DNA of 64,000 nucleotides from Paraphysoderma sedebokerense (lineage: Eukaryota > Blastocladiomycota > Physodermatomycetes > Physodermatales > Physodermataceae), in assembly GCA_025602915.1 (NCBI GenBank), contig JAHLJZ010000001.1, forward strand, positions 1 through 64,000. The letters are read 5' to 3'. Below the pieces are notes generated by a model. That model ran no database searches. It was given only the letters and a program-made list of their open reading frames with translations, and was not told the origin of the DNA. The first letter of the stretch is position 1. Each line of letters begins with the position of its first letter. The position numbers and the translations under genes were made by a program. Of this stretch, positions 1 through 10,805 are shown piece after piece.

Positions 1-61
1 GTTTCCATTTTCTTCATTTCTTTTATGTTTCATTGACCATTTATATTTCCTCAATACACAG

Positions 62-981
62 GAGAATGTAAGAATGGCGAAAAATGTCGGTATCTGCACG
101 ATCCAGATCGCATTGCTATTTGCCGTGCCTTTCTTCGCGGTACATGTCCTCATAGTGCGACTTCTTCTTCCACAAAATGCCTTCTTTCGCACGATCACAC
201 GGCAAATAGGGTTCCTATATGCTCTCACTTTGAGAGATCTCTTTGTACGAATGAAACATGTCCGTACCGCCACATCAAGTATGCGGATACTGCAAAAGTG
301 TGCAGAGACTTTGTCATATACGGATATTGTGATAAAGGAGCTGCGTGCCAAAACCGACATGTTTGGGAATGCCCCGATTTTAACGAAACTGGAACATGTA
401 AAAACGAAAAGTGCAAGTTACCACATATAAAAGTTCTAATGCGCGGTGACACAGAAGGCGGGACAGACCTTGACGCTGGGACCGTAGTTAAATCAAAGCG
501 AAAGTATGCTACTGATTTTGAACCAGATTTCCGGCCAAAAGCTTTGAAACGGTTCCGTCGCCATCATGTAGATTCGACCGAACTTTTGCAAGGTACAGAA
601 TTGTCGATAAGCGACTTCCCGGAGGATGAAGGTGACCATGGGGACGGAAGTCGCGGACGAAATCAAGAAGAAGAATTTGTAGGGTTCGAAGGCATTGAAT
701 CTGAAGATGAAATCGACTCTACGATTCAAGAGAATGAAGATGAAGAAGATGATCATGTTATTGTGATTTACGGTGAAGATGAAGAAGGACAAGAACCTAA
801 AAGTGCCAGCGACGATGCACTAGAAGAGATGGAAATTGGAGAAAGTGGAAGTGAGAGTGGCAGTGAAGCGGAAGAATTATCAGAAGAGCACGAGTCGACG
901 GAAGATCAAGATGGTGAAGAAAATGACGAGAGTGAAGGGGATATTGTTTATTTAGTTTCCTCTGACGATGAGGAATCCTAG
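62..981 (+). CDS. ZC3H3: ZC3H3-like CCCH zinc-finger protein (5' partial)
   Basis: The reading frame is open from the acceptor AG at 60-61 to the TAG at 979-981; upstream exons lie outside the window. It encodes an array of CCCH fingers. The first visible one is cut (CKNGEKCRYLH). It is followed by C-x7-C-x10-C-x3-H, C-x7-C-x4-C-x3-H (ICSHFERSLCTNETCPYRH), C-x8-C-x5-C-x3-H and C-x8-C-x4-C-x3-H. The order and the linkers (such as HDPDRIAICRAFLRGTC) match the ZC3H3 family, nuclear proteins of mRNA polyadenylation and export in animals. The second finger has a longer middle spacer, rich in Ser. The fingers are followed by a basic stretch (KRKYATDF, ALKRFRRHH) and a very acidic Glu/Asp/Ser tail of about 130 residues. 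An AATAAA at 1230-1235 may be its poly(A) signal. The family call is firm; the role in this organism is inferred. Confidence 0.85.
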
Positions 982-1518
982 ATTTTCAGTAGTGTTATTA
1001 CACTTTTTGTTTCTCCACTCTTCAAAACTTTGCATTTTGAAACTTTTTGCTTTCCTTCTTTCATCTGTTTTACGTGATTTTATTTCATTTTTATTCACTC
1101 ACACACATTCATTCACTTATTCTGCGACGTGTACTTCTTATTGCTGTATACCCGAAAAGCTGACATGACAAAAGAAAAGATGTAAGATCAAAAGTTTGTA
1201 AAATATGAACAAATATTATATGCTTGAGGAATAAATGATATTTTTTGTATATTTTCTTATTTAAAGGAAGCTAACGAAAACCTGGAGGTTAATGTAGTGT
1301 TTGCTGCCCTGTAGACGAACAGTCAGGACTGAAAGAAATTGAGGACAAGAGACAAAAGGACTCTGGACACATGTGTTTGATCAGTTGGAAGTTAATTTAT
1401 TCATCTTTCTACCATCCGCATTCCGCACAGACAACGCCATAAGTTTTTGCTCTATCACACTACTAAAGCAACGGATTCAAGACTCACTCAAATGTACAAT
1501 TTGTCACCGCCTTTGATG
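982..1518. other. convergent intergenic region
   Basis: This stretch separates two convergent genes. It holds an AATAAA at 1230-1235, suited to the upstream zinc-finger gene. I see no further gene; short open frames here look like chance. Confidence 0.6.
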
Positions 1519-3167
1519 CTACCGTCGCTTTTTAACTGCTAGTGCAATGATTAACCCCAGAATAACCAAAATCAATAAAAATATACATTGTTTCTTTGTG
1601 GCAGATTTTTGATATTGCGCTCCCTATGTCGAGTGGTAAATGTGTATGAATAGAATGGCGTGAGAGTGATGTCAGATTTGACAAGATTAGGTGAAAGAAG
1701 GCGAAAGTTCAGTTAGAATTTACAATGAATGTTTCTTCGACCGTAAACAGAGTAAAGCCACATACTTTATCTAACTCCTTATTTGCTTCTTTCAAGGTCA
1801 CGTTTGTATTTTCTATATTATAATCAATTCGATCCAACATTGTGCCCTGTTCGATCACAAGGTTTTGTAAATCTTTAAACAACTCTGCCAACTCGAAAAT
1901 TGATTTCGCTATTTCGTTTATCTGAGTCTCACGCTCACTTATCACAGTATCGGATTGGTTGATTGTTGCAAGCTGGAAATCATTGAATGCTTGTGAAGTT
2001 TGGGATTGGGGATTCTCGAAAGCGGAAAATGTCGGAGAGGAATTTGTTTGAGTGGATGTGAAGAGATTTGAAGTTCGGTTTTGCCGCTGTCGGAGTTCTA
2101 AATATAAAATGTATATGAAAATTATCAATATCGAGATGAGAGTGATTGAGAACAGAATGCAGATTCGTTCAGCTAATTCTGGTAAATCCGACATCCAAAG
2201 AAAACTAGCTACTACAGCAGCAGAGGCATGTGAATAACTTACTCTGTAAATATGATGACTGTGATTTTCGAAATTCCCCCGTTAAGTTCTGTAGCCTTGT
2301 CGCCAAAGAAACTTGGATATTTTTGCAGAGTACTTGCTCCTGTCGCGTTATATTCGGGGTTGTCCGGGATTCTTCGTCAATTTGTTTTATTTTCCGCTGA
2401 GAACTTCGGAACAGCTATAGATGGGGGTTTGGAAATTGCCAAAAAACGAAATACGTGAATGTTAGAAAGGAAAGGTAAATGCTTATAAACTCAAGAACCG
2501 TACAGTCACGAATTGTGATAGGAAATGAAATTAAAGGAATTTTTACCTCGCTGATATCGTCAGTTATAATTTCTATTGCATTTCGTTCTTGCGAGCGGTC
2601 TTCAATAATTTCCAGTAGATGCTTTTTGTACAGCGACTCCAACTCCGACACTATTCATATACAGGCCAATTTCGAATTTGTAATTGTTAACGCATTAGTT
2701 TAAATTCTGAAAATTCTTCTGAAAATTCTTCGTATGGTGGGAGCGAACACGTTATATACCTTTTTCTTTTATCCTGTTCATATTATCTTCTATCTGTTAA
2801 GTGGTGATTATACAGTAAGCATAGGAACAATTAGAATTTGTAATACGTTGAACTGTCTAAAAGATGAGTCTGTACCTCTTCAACAATGTCAACCCTAGAT
2901 GGAGAAGTAACAGCGAATAACACGGAGAAAGTTTAATACTCATGCAAACGTATCATTCTAAAGGTATGACATTAATTACCATCTCGGTGGCAGCGAACCC
3001 ATATCGATATGGTGGTCTTCATCATTCACACCCGCGATTAAACCAGTCTTTTCAGAAGCACCGTATCCGTCAGCAACGATGGAAGCAGATTTAAAATGGC
3101 TATGGGTCGAATGAGAGAAAGATGCCCTGTATTGCAGGAAGACAGCCGTCCTGTTCCTTGTCGCCAT
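1519..3167 (-). CDS. TLG2: Tlg2/syntaxin-16 t-SNARE
   Basis: Qa-SNARE of the trans-Golgi/endosome. I joined seven exons: 3167-2980, 2894-2876, 2793-2760, 2650-2547, 2414-2243, 2097-1766 and 1623-1519. They sum to 954 nt, or 317 residues, close to the usual family length. The N-terminus MATRNRT...FLQYR is the Tlg2/Stx16 signature that contacts the SM protein Vps45. SLPPRWVD, the helical segment ELESLYKKHLL, and VLCKNIQVSLATRLQ follow. The SNARE motif contains the zero-layer Gln in ELAELFKDLQNLVIEQG and the segment LDRIDYNIENTNV. The chain ends with a basic pair region and a single tail anchor (CIFLLILVILGLIIALAV then KKRR). Two exons are only 19 and 34 nt. The convergent neighbour upstream in the window is the zinc-finger gene. 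Function is by family; the gene model is read directly from the splice sites. Confidence 0.93.
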
Positions 3168-3408
3168 TTGCTCTCTGCAATCTCCTTATCTTTGATATAA
3201 TATGTTCAAAATTATTGGAATACGACAAAACGACAATTAAGCCCAGCGGAAACTGCGAAGATGGAGTCACGTGATATGTAGCTTAAGTCACGGGATTTAA
3301 GTCCAATTAACATGTGACATCACGTGACGCAGAAAACTGAACGGAGATTTGATTTCACTCCTGTGGAGCAAATACAGGAGAACATTGAAGAGCGAGAAAA
3401 GGAAAATA

Positions 3409-5119
3409 ATGTCGGCCATAACGAACGATTTCTCGAATATGAACATATCGTCCTCTCAGCCTTCCGTCCCTCCGAATAATGGAAGGAATCATCCCCAAAA
3501 TCCCGCCGGTCATCGCAAAAATATGAGAGGACAGGGTCCACCACGAAATCAGAGAATACTCAATCCCCAAAAGGTTGTCGTATCTTCCGTATTTCATGAT
3601 GGATTTGATGCAGATTTCCCATCAATCAGTTTGATGCATTTGTTGAATAATTGACATAAAGTTCATTGATATTGTCGCTAACACGAATTTCTTTTTTTGT
3701 TCCGTTTTAATTTGACGTTTTGTTTTTGTTTTTTACTGTACGGTTAACCTAGAATTCGAACCGTGCCGAGCGGATCGAGGACAATAAAATGGTAATTTCG
3801 CACTTCTATTTATTTCTCAGTTAAGCATGCTAAAAAAATGTTAATTGGATGTACAAATAGAATGGAGCACCATCAGTCGGACTGGCAAACCCTGTCGATC
3901 CGCGAGCAGTAATCATAAAAAACATTCCTTTTCATCTATCGCGGCCGGCAATGTTGGAAATGATTGTAAGATTTATCTCCCAATTCTTTGTGTCTTCTGT
4001 TCAAGGTTAGTTTACAAAGTAGACTAATCGATACAATTATCGTCTATATTCAGAACAAAATGGATATGCCAAAACCTTACGCAATGAATTATTTATTCGA
4101 CAACGGTATGTTCCATGGTCTCGCTTTTGCCAATTTTGAAACAGAAGAAGAAACGAAAATTGCCATCGAAAAGTTAAACGGCTTAGACGGTAAGCGTTTA
4201 AAGTACCTTCCCGTTCATTGGCATCCTTCTTGATCTAATGGTACTTGGCAATACACAAGTGATGGGTCGTAAATTAGTAGTTCAAGCAAAACAAGTCCAA
4301 TCGTCACAATCGCAACCTTTTCAGCAACATCAGGGCCATCGATCTCAGCAAGGCGGTTATCCTCCCTTCTTACCGCAGCAATCCCGTCGAGGTATTATTC
4401 GTTTTTCGTTTACCTCCTTCGTTCATATTTCTCTATTGTTAAATATTTTCTCAATCTAACCTTGGCTGCATTTCAAAATTCATAAAGGTCCATTCAATAA
4501 CGACAATTCCATGTACCGACACTATCATAATGAAATTCAAGCATTCCTTGGCAATCCTGCTCTGGAGGAACTGAATTTTCCAACATCACTATCAAACGAA
4601 GAACGCAAGGTTATACATATTGTGGCTGAAAAATTGGGCATACAGCACGTCAGTTTAGGTGAAGGTAAAGAGCGGTTTGTCAAAGTGACCAAACAGGTTG
4701 GTGTTTTGTCCTTGTCTTGTGGTCTGATTATTGATACCGCTACGTAACAACCAACCCTAATCGTCCGCTAATGCCAATTCTTCCAATAGCCACTCCCTGT
4801 TAAACAGCCACCGGTCGTAAGAAAAGAGCCTCCAACGAGGCCGGTATTCAAACTGAAACAAGCTATATCCAACGAATCGATATCAGCAGTTGTACCTTGT
4901 CGACAACCGTATGCTCTCTTTCTTTATCTCTTTGGCTTGATTCATACTCTGCTTTGTCCTTTGGGTTCCAAGTTTTTTTGTTAATTCATGTCCGAATTTA
5001 CGTTGTTTTCGATCAATAGCTACGGACCGGATCCTAAACCAGAAAATAACTTTAAACAACGGATAGGAAGTCGGAAGTTAAATGTGAATGCGGCAGAGTT
5101 TATCGTTGAATCGACGTGA
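3409..5119 (+). CDS. RRM and R3H domain RNA-binding protein (Pin4/Cip-like) with C-terminal PAM2-like motif
   Basis: Eight exons: 3409-about 3573, 3753-3791, 3861-3965, 4054-4189, 4260-4391, 4488-4696, 4790-4908 and 5020-5119, giving about 334 residues. The donor of exon 1 is uncertain (3573, 3579 or 3588, all in the same phase). The RRM runs from AVIIKNIPFHLS to MGRKLVVQAKQVQ and has RNP1-like HGLAFANF. A Gln-rich linker follows, then an R3H domain (ALEELNFPTSLSNEERKVIHIVAEKLGIQHVS). This order is that of fungal Pin4/Mdt1 and S. pombe Cip1/Cip2, post-transcriptional regulators. The last residues, KLNVNAAEFIV, resemble a PAM2 motif that binds the MLLE domain of poly(A)-binding protein. Domain calls are from the sequence; the mRNA-regulation role and PABP contact are inferred. 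Confidence 0.88.
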
Positions 5120-5647
5120 ATTGAATTTTTGTAAAGAAAGGAGTGTGTTTATATGAAGTTTGAACGATAGGATGAAGTGACTGTATATCAATCAGAGTGT
5201 ATCCGTTTTGGGGTCACTGTAGTGGTGATGGAGTTCAATGCTGGAACTGGAATTAGTGAAGTAAATTACGGCTGTGGATGTTGTAAACACTGTGCACACA
5301 TAACTTGAAATGAAAGAGTGCTTACTGCTCGATTTTCTATGTGATGCTGCAAACTATAGGAATGTGGTGTCGCTATAACATATTCTTATTCCGATCCAAA
5401 AAATAGTGTATAATACATTCTCATAACAGATTGCCCCATCTCTCAGAGACATACTCTCACGAAAGTAACAACTTATTCGCAAATTCCTCCCATGTGCTTG
5501 AAAACTAGAAAGTAATGTCCTACAAATTACGACATTTTTAACTGAATTTCCACCCCTATACCAATTTGGACCAAGACAATTTTTCCTTACTTGTATCACA
5601 CATTTCACCACCACCCCTAACTAAAATACATTACAAATATCACCCAT
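5120..5647. other. intergenic, no gene seen
   Basis: Lies between two convergent genes. An 86-codon open frame on the minus strand (5354-5614) has no recognisable domain and unremarkable composition. I see nothing else. Confidence 0.5.
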
Positions 5648-5950
5648 CTACCATGAAGCTTTCATAACACCGGGTAACTCTCCATTCTTTGCTTTCTCTC
5701 TAAAAACATGTCTCGTTAACCCGAAATCTCTTAGAACCCATCTAGCTCTTCCAGTTTCTATACACCTATTTTTTACAGCGGTATGTCTAGTCGAGATTGG
5801 GAATTTATTGAGGGATAACTGAGCAGAATATCGAATGCGGGGTGGAAGTGATTGATTGTGGGTAATGTAACGGAGTGATAGACGAAGTAGTTCGTTGGCC
5901 GCGGCGTTGTTGCGGTATAGTTTGTCTTTTAGGATACGAGATTGGGGCAT
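5648..5950 (-). CDS. MRPS14: mitochondrial small-subunit ribosomal protein uS14
   Basis: Single exon of 100 residues, the size of fungal mitochondrial uS14 (yeast Mrp2 is 115). It starts [15 protein letters not shown] and contains [17 protein letters not shown] and the conserved C-terminal block [19 protein letters not shown], followed by a basic stretch and a final SW. These are the S14 rRNA-contact signatures. The Cys pairs of zinc-type uS14 are absent, as usual for the mitochondrial form. Product: a core protein of the mitoribosome 3' head. Neighbours are unrelated, and the start codon is the only sensible one. Confidence 0.95.
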   Translation of the reverse strand: MPQSRILKDKLYRNNAAANELLRLSLRYITHNQSLPPRIRYSAQLSLNKFPISTRHTAVKNRCIETGRARWVLRDFGLTRHVFREKAKNGELPGVMKASW

Positions 5951-6261
5951 GATATTTGTTTTCCAATTGGTAGACAGAATACAACGACGATGGTATGATT
6001 AATGTAGTGAGTGTAGGAACTTCACTTGGATAGTTTACCACTGTATTAATTAATTTTGCGAAGGCTTGTGGGTCTACGTGAAACTTTGTTTACCCGCTAA
6101 ACTCGCTCCTAGCGACCGTTCATAAGGCCCACAGTCAGTCATCAAATTGTGAAATATAAAACAAAAATGTATATTTTGAAGTTCTTACTCATGTTATGCC
6201 CTGATAAGTGTAGCAAAAAAGAGTCATGATATAAAAGATAGAAAGAAAAAAAATGGAAAAT
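5951..6261. other. divergent upstream region of the uS14m gene
   Basis: Region between the uS14m start and the tRNA-Ala-like locus. No coding signal or repeat recognised. Confidence 0.5.
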
Positions 6262-6338
6262 TGGAGAACCTGGGCATCGATCCCAGTGCCTCTCGCATGC
6301 TAAGCGAGCGCTCTACCTACCATTTGAGCTAGATTGTT
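6262..6338 (-). tRNA. tRNA-Ala(AGC)-like locus, probably a pseudogene
   Basis: Read on the minus strand, the sequence has a perfect anticodon arm (CTCGC-TTAGCAT-GCGAG, anticodon AGC), a perfect T stem (CTGGG/CCCAG) and a GCTC/GAGC D stem, all typical of eukaryotic tRNA-Ala. Two things are wrong. The 5' acceptor strand (AACAATC) pairs with the 3' strand (GTTCTCC) at only two of seven positions. The D loop is 12 nt because GGTA is repeated (GGTAGGTA). The identity pair G3:U70 expected of tRNA-Ala is therefore absent (C3 faces U70). It could be a decayed copy, or a tRNA whose 5' half is repaired after transcription. The plus-strand bases beyond it (6339-6475) hold no other feature. Confidence 0.7.
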
Positions 6339-6475
6339 GATGACGATGATTATAAATACATTATAAACATTACAATCACTATATTTTAATCGCCAAAATT
6401 CTTTGCCGCGACTGTTAACAGAATTTGACAAATTCATTCATTATCGGGTTTTCGTAGCTTTTTTCCAACTCAAAG

Positions 6476-7092
6476 ATGTCGACAAAACAAACCCGCCGGC
6501 CGTTCTCTCAAAGACCTTTAGACTTGGTATTCTTTGTATTCTTCTTATCACACATCCCGGCCACTTTATGTATCGACCTGCAAATCATTCTCCCCGAATA
6601 CTTCCCCACCGTTCTTCGTGACGTTGTGCAATGGTATATTAGTGTTTCCAAGGATCCAATACTAGCGAACGCTTCAAGCCCGGATTTCGTTTGGCTCCGG
6701 TCAATCATTTGCTGTGAATTTTTGTTTCAATTACCGATATTTTTTGTTGGTGTTGTCGCTACTTGGAATGGTTTGTCGTTTTTGTTGTCATCGGTTACAA
6801 TTTGAATTGTGCTGAATACACTAAAACAAATGCGGATGCTTGATTTATTTTGATTACAGATAACACACAAAGATACAAGAATCTCTTATTAGTCTATGGA
6901 GCTCACGTCGCTACAACTCTGATTCCAATTTTCGGAACCGTGTGGTTTCATTATACAACAGCTAAAATGGCACTATCTCAAAGATTGATTGTATCCGCTA
7001 TTTATGCCCCGTATTTGGTCATACCGTTGTTGTTATGTTGGGATTTAGGGTTTAGAAATAAGATCGTCAATGTCGGGAAGAAGAAGCAGTGA
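6476..7092 (+). CDS. TMEM97: TMEM97/sigma-2 receptor-like EXPERA domain membrane protein
   Basis: Two exons, 6476-6770 and 6860-7092, joined at phase 1, give 175 residues; TMEM97 is 176. Four membrane segments are visible: LDLVFFVFFLSHIPATLCID, LRSIICCEFLFQLPIFFVGV, LLLVYGAHVATTLIPIFGT and LIVSAIYAPYLVIPLLLCWD. The EXPERA/TMEM97 features are the acidic residues in helix 1 and the CxEFxFQLP and YxxHVxTTxxP blocks. The C-terminal KKKQ is an ER-retrieval-type dibasic end. In animals the family works in ER sterol homeostasis; the ligand here is unknown. An AATAAA lies at 7144-7149. The next gene is convergent. Confidence 0.9.
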
Positions 7093-7288
7093 CGTCCGAA
7101 ATTCTGAATTGAGAAATGTAGCTTATGCTGATGATTAGATTGTAATAAATAAGCCAAAATCGTATAAAATAAAGCTTTTTCGTAAGCCATAATGACTATT
7201 GTTAACAAAGGACCGGACCGAGCTCATCGTTAACGCAGATCAAATAACAAATTCCCGACATTGCAATTGATAAATAAAATTGATAAGA

Positions 7289-7564
7289 TTAAGGCGCCTT
7301 CATTCGTCGAAACTTCATGGGACATCCTTCCAACATTTCTTCTGTGCTTTTTCCTGCTTGAATCTCTTCAACTATGTCAGAACAACACTGTTCAAACTGC
7401 TGTCGTATCCGCTTGCATTCTGGATGGTCTGAATCATAGTTGTGCGAGGTAAGGCAAGATGCAAGCTTGCATGCAAAAGGTTGACAGGGTGGTTTTGAAT
7501 GCAGAGATTTGCTTTTGTCGCTCATTGAATTGCGATTGCGGGATATTAAGGGACTCCCAAACAA
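7289..7564 (-). CDS. CMC4: CMC4-like twin CX9C mitochondrial protein
   Basis: Single exon. The core CQPFACKLASC...ECKRIRQQFEQCC has two CX9C motifs in the CHCH arrangement, plus the extra Cys typical of Cmc4 (human CMC4/p8-MTCP1). Such proteins are imported to the intermembrane space and oxidised by Mia40. The open frame begins at 7564 (91 residues), but a second Met at 7525 (MSDKSKSL) gives 78 residues, nearer the family size, and is the likelier start. The C-terminal part (EEIQAGKSTEEMLEGCPMKF) is less conserved. The precise function of the family is unsettled; location is inferred from the motif. Confidence 0.88.
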   Translation of the reverse strand: MFGSPLISRNRNSMSDKSKSLHSKPPCQPFACKLASCLTSHNYDSDHPECKRIRQQFEQCCSDIVEEIQAGKSTEEMLEGCPMKFRRMKAP

Positions 7565-7814
7565 AGGCAGGGTGGGAAGATCTTAGTGTAGATTCAGCAG
7601 AACAAGCAAATAAATGACTTCCGTCATCGGTTGAAATCGCTGGAAATTCGAGATCAGTTTACAATTTGTATTAAGTTCATTTTTACGACAGGCCTATGCT
7701 ACTACATGAAATATTTTGAATCACATTTCGCCAGTCCACTCCTGCTCATCTGGTTCATACGTCCTACAATGAATCCACGTTTCCATTCCAACCTTCTTCA
7801 TTCCGAAACATTAC

Positions 7815-8656
7815 TTAATGGTGGGGTTTAAGTTGATAGCAGCATCCACATTCGGGGCAACGGTCGACTCCTTTAGTTTGCTTGACCACAAGCCAAAGAG
7901 TATCATGACTGTCGGCAGGATATCCTATATTTGATAAGCATTCGGAAGTAGGGCGTTCGATCAGTACGGTACCAAATAGAACATGATCTGTAAGTTCAAT
8001 CCAATACACTACGAAGATATCTCATCTGCGAAAAGTATCCAGTCGATGCAAATTCATACTGCATTTTCGTCTAATCGGTCCGAACGGTAAGAAATACTAA
8101 TTAAATGGAAAACCTACCAGTACATCCGACTAATCTTTCCGGATCAACACTCTTAACAACGATAGGATTCTGAGGGGTACCCATATGTGTCATTTCAAGA
8201 GGCTTGGTGTCGAAAGCTTCCTTTCCTTCAAGCATGGAAATGTATTCATGACGTTCGAGACCGGTAGACTGTTCCAAATCAGAGGGAATCTTTCCCACCG
8301 GACCACCAGGACCGACGTATGGTTCCGGGGCACCTATGTAAATGTAATGAGAAGGTGAACCGTTAATTAACCAACTGTATCAACGTTTCAATTTCCTCAA
8401 CACAATTGAATAAGATATCTCGAATTTAGTTTGCTATTTAAAAAATGCTCCAGGATGTACTAAGAAGTACATATGCTATCCACCGACAGGATCAAAAGGC
8501 AATCTTTCTAAGGCACAACAGGTATGAAAAGGATAACGCACCACCGCCATATTTGATTGACATCACAGAAAAAGCGGCTCTCGGAGCTTGTTTGCGGGCG
8601 GCGAGGGAGATGGATGAGCGCAGAGCTGACGATACGGAGCGGGCGAAGAGAGACAT
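7815..8656 (-). CDS. COX4: cytochrome c oxidase subunit IV (COX4/COX5B family)
   Basis: Three exons: 8656-8542, 8333-8118 and 7924-7815, total 441 nt, or 146 residues. Exon 1 encodes a mitochondrial presequence rich in Arg, Ser and Ala (MSLFARSVSSALRSSISLAA). Exon 2 carries GKIPSDLEQSTGLERHEYI and NPIVVKSVDPERLVGCTG. Exon 3 gives YPADSHDTLWLVV, then the zinc site CPECG followed by CCYQL. Together with the earlier Cys this is the nuclear-encoded zinc-binding subunit of complex IV. Exon 1 is easily missed because a longer 100-codon frame runs through it on the other strand (8445-8747). Donors used are GTGCGT and GTAGGT. Confidence 0.92.
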
Positions 8657-8850
8657 TGTAAATACACTGCAAAATAATAATGCCGGAACGGGGGAAAGTT
8701 ATGGTTTTGGGTCGAATGAAGATTTTTATTTTCTTGCTACAAAATGAGTAAACTCGACATCATCGCCTCTTGATTTTTTGAACACGTGCGTCTCACGTGT
8801 TTCAATACCTCATTACATGTTTATTACGGATAAAATTATTACTATAGACG

Positions 8851-10805
8851 TCAATCTTCAATCGCTCTGATCTTATCCATGTCTTCCAACAGAGACATAT
8901 TCTTCACGGCATCTTGTGGAGAAGATTTGTGTTTCATTAAATAACCAATGATCATGGCAGGACTGAATCTGCCTTCATCGATTCCCTGAGTAAACTCCTC
9001 CGCAAGTTCTTCCAACATCCTTAAATTGAAGCTACCACTCACTTTTGATACTTCTTTTGAAGCTAATTGCTGATAAAATCTCACAAAGATTGCTTTTGTC
9101 GTTGATTTTGTTGCATTTCCAAAGTAACTCTTCACATCAACGCGACCCGGCCTAATCAATGCTTTATCTAACTCCACTCTATTCGTGGTAAGAAACAGCA
9201 ACCTTCCTTCTGTTGCTATCACACCATCTATCACATTCAGTATGCCTGCAAATGTCAGATTAGGATTTGATGGCATGATCTCGGAGCTTGGCTTGGCAGA
9301 TACATTAGGAAATAGGGTGTGGATGTCTTCGAGAAGCAGCACGCATCGTGGGGGTAGGTCTATTAATAATTCGGTCAGAGTGCTATCGGTAAGAGCTTTG
9401 TTGGAAAGATTAATATTGTAGATGTTGAGATTAAGATGTCCTGCAAGAGCAGTAACGAATGAGGTCTTGCCGGTTCCAGGAGGCCCATACAGCAAGTATC
9501 CTATCATGAAGTGAAATTTGAGCAACAATTATTTAACCATCTTGACAACAGTAGAGAACTAACCTCGACGATACGGAATACCAAGGCCAGCATACCACTT
9601 TTCGTTCCTCAAAAATTCTTCGGCATCGGACACCAGTCCTTCCTTGACATCTTCATTCAAGATTATACTTTCCAATTCCCGTTTTGGTAAACTCCGCGAT
9701 CTCCTCCAAGTGCCGTACTGATCTGCAGCATAAATAATAGTGCGAGCGTGATCTTTCATAACGTACAGCTTTTGTGCTTCGTAGGTGAGCCGTTTTAATA
9801 CGTCGTTTCGTCTTCCAAACGTTGAAATAGTTATTCGTTCAGGTACGCTTCCAGTTGTTAAATTGGCCTGTGAAATCCGTTCTCGAGATAGCCATAAAGG
9901 CCGTCTAAATATGAATTCATGAGTGAATCTGTAATAGAAGACAGTTGATTGACATCATCGTACCCTCTAAACCAAAAAAAGTGCACCCCTGGCCGAGAAA
10001 AGTTTTAGCAGATGAACATCGACATTTCTCGAGTTGATGAAAATGTACCTGGCGACGGAAGAAAATAAATAGCTTTTTGACCGTCCACAAGATCATCTTG
10101 ACCTTCCCCCGGTCTACTTGATATTCTAGTCGTTACTGCAAAATGATTGCAATTCTTCGAGTACATATTCTCTGAAAGCCAGTTAAGGATCCAACTACGA
10201 AATGTTAGATCATAAGTGGAGCAGGATGATTTATTTCTGATTGAAAGGTTTACCTATAACTCTCATCTCTCGAGTCGAATTCAGCTTTCACAATGATTTT
10301 CTTTGCGAGCAAGTCGACTGCGAAATCTGCCGCAACTTTTGCACTGGCAATCAACGCAGCAAAAGCCGCAACGGCAATACCTAGCAGCAATCGCAATGTA
10401 GTATGATTAGACTGAGGACAATCCTGAATTTATTGAAAGCAATTTAAAGCAAACCTCCTGTTGCGAATTGATTCTCTCCTAATCCCGAGACATTTGCAAT
10501 TGATTTGGCCAAGCCACCTACACAAAGCATCGAACAGTCATCGTCGACATAGTTAAATTATTGTCGCTATGGCCGAGGTGCCGGAGACATAGCTAAGACT
10601 GACCTATGTTTGTCGTCGAATCAGTTGTTGCTGGCTGATTTGCTATTGAAATTACCTCATTATTGCTTGTCCCGGCGGATTCGACGACAGATGAAAAAAA
10701 CCGATAACTCAGTGGCACCGAAATCAGAGTGGCATGGTTTTGAGAGATAGGTGTGCAAAAAGGACTTGATAAACTGTGTCGTCTCAGAAACGTTTGTGCG
10801 AACAT
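8851..10805 (-). CDS. BCS1: BCS1-type AAA ATPase, mitochondrial
   Basis: Chaperone that translocates the Rieske Fe-S protein for complex III assembly. About seven exons on the minus strand. N-terminus: presequence-like MFAQTFLRRHSLSSPF, then a hydrophobic segment (GIAVAAFAALIASAKVAADF) followed by the BCS1_N domain with SWILNWLSENMYSKN, HFFWFRG, EFIFRRPLWLSRERI and the LTYEA/HARTIIYAAD region. The AAA core has Walker A GPPGTGKTS, Walker B CVLLLEDIHTLF and TTNRVELDKALIRPGRVD (second region of homology). The C-terminus matches the BCS1 lid (FSPAMIIGYLMKHKSSPQDA). The tail after the start shows a Ser/Thr linker longer than in yeast. The divergent neighbour is the tyrosinase gene. Confidence 0.93.

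Noticed and set aside
8445-8747. Plus-strand 100-codon frame
   Set aside because: It overlaps COX4 exon 1 on the other strand and lacks any motif.
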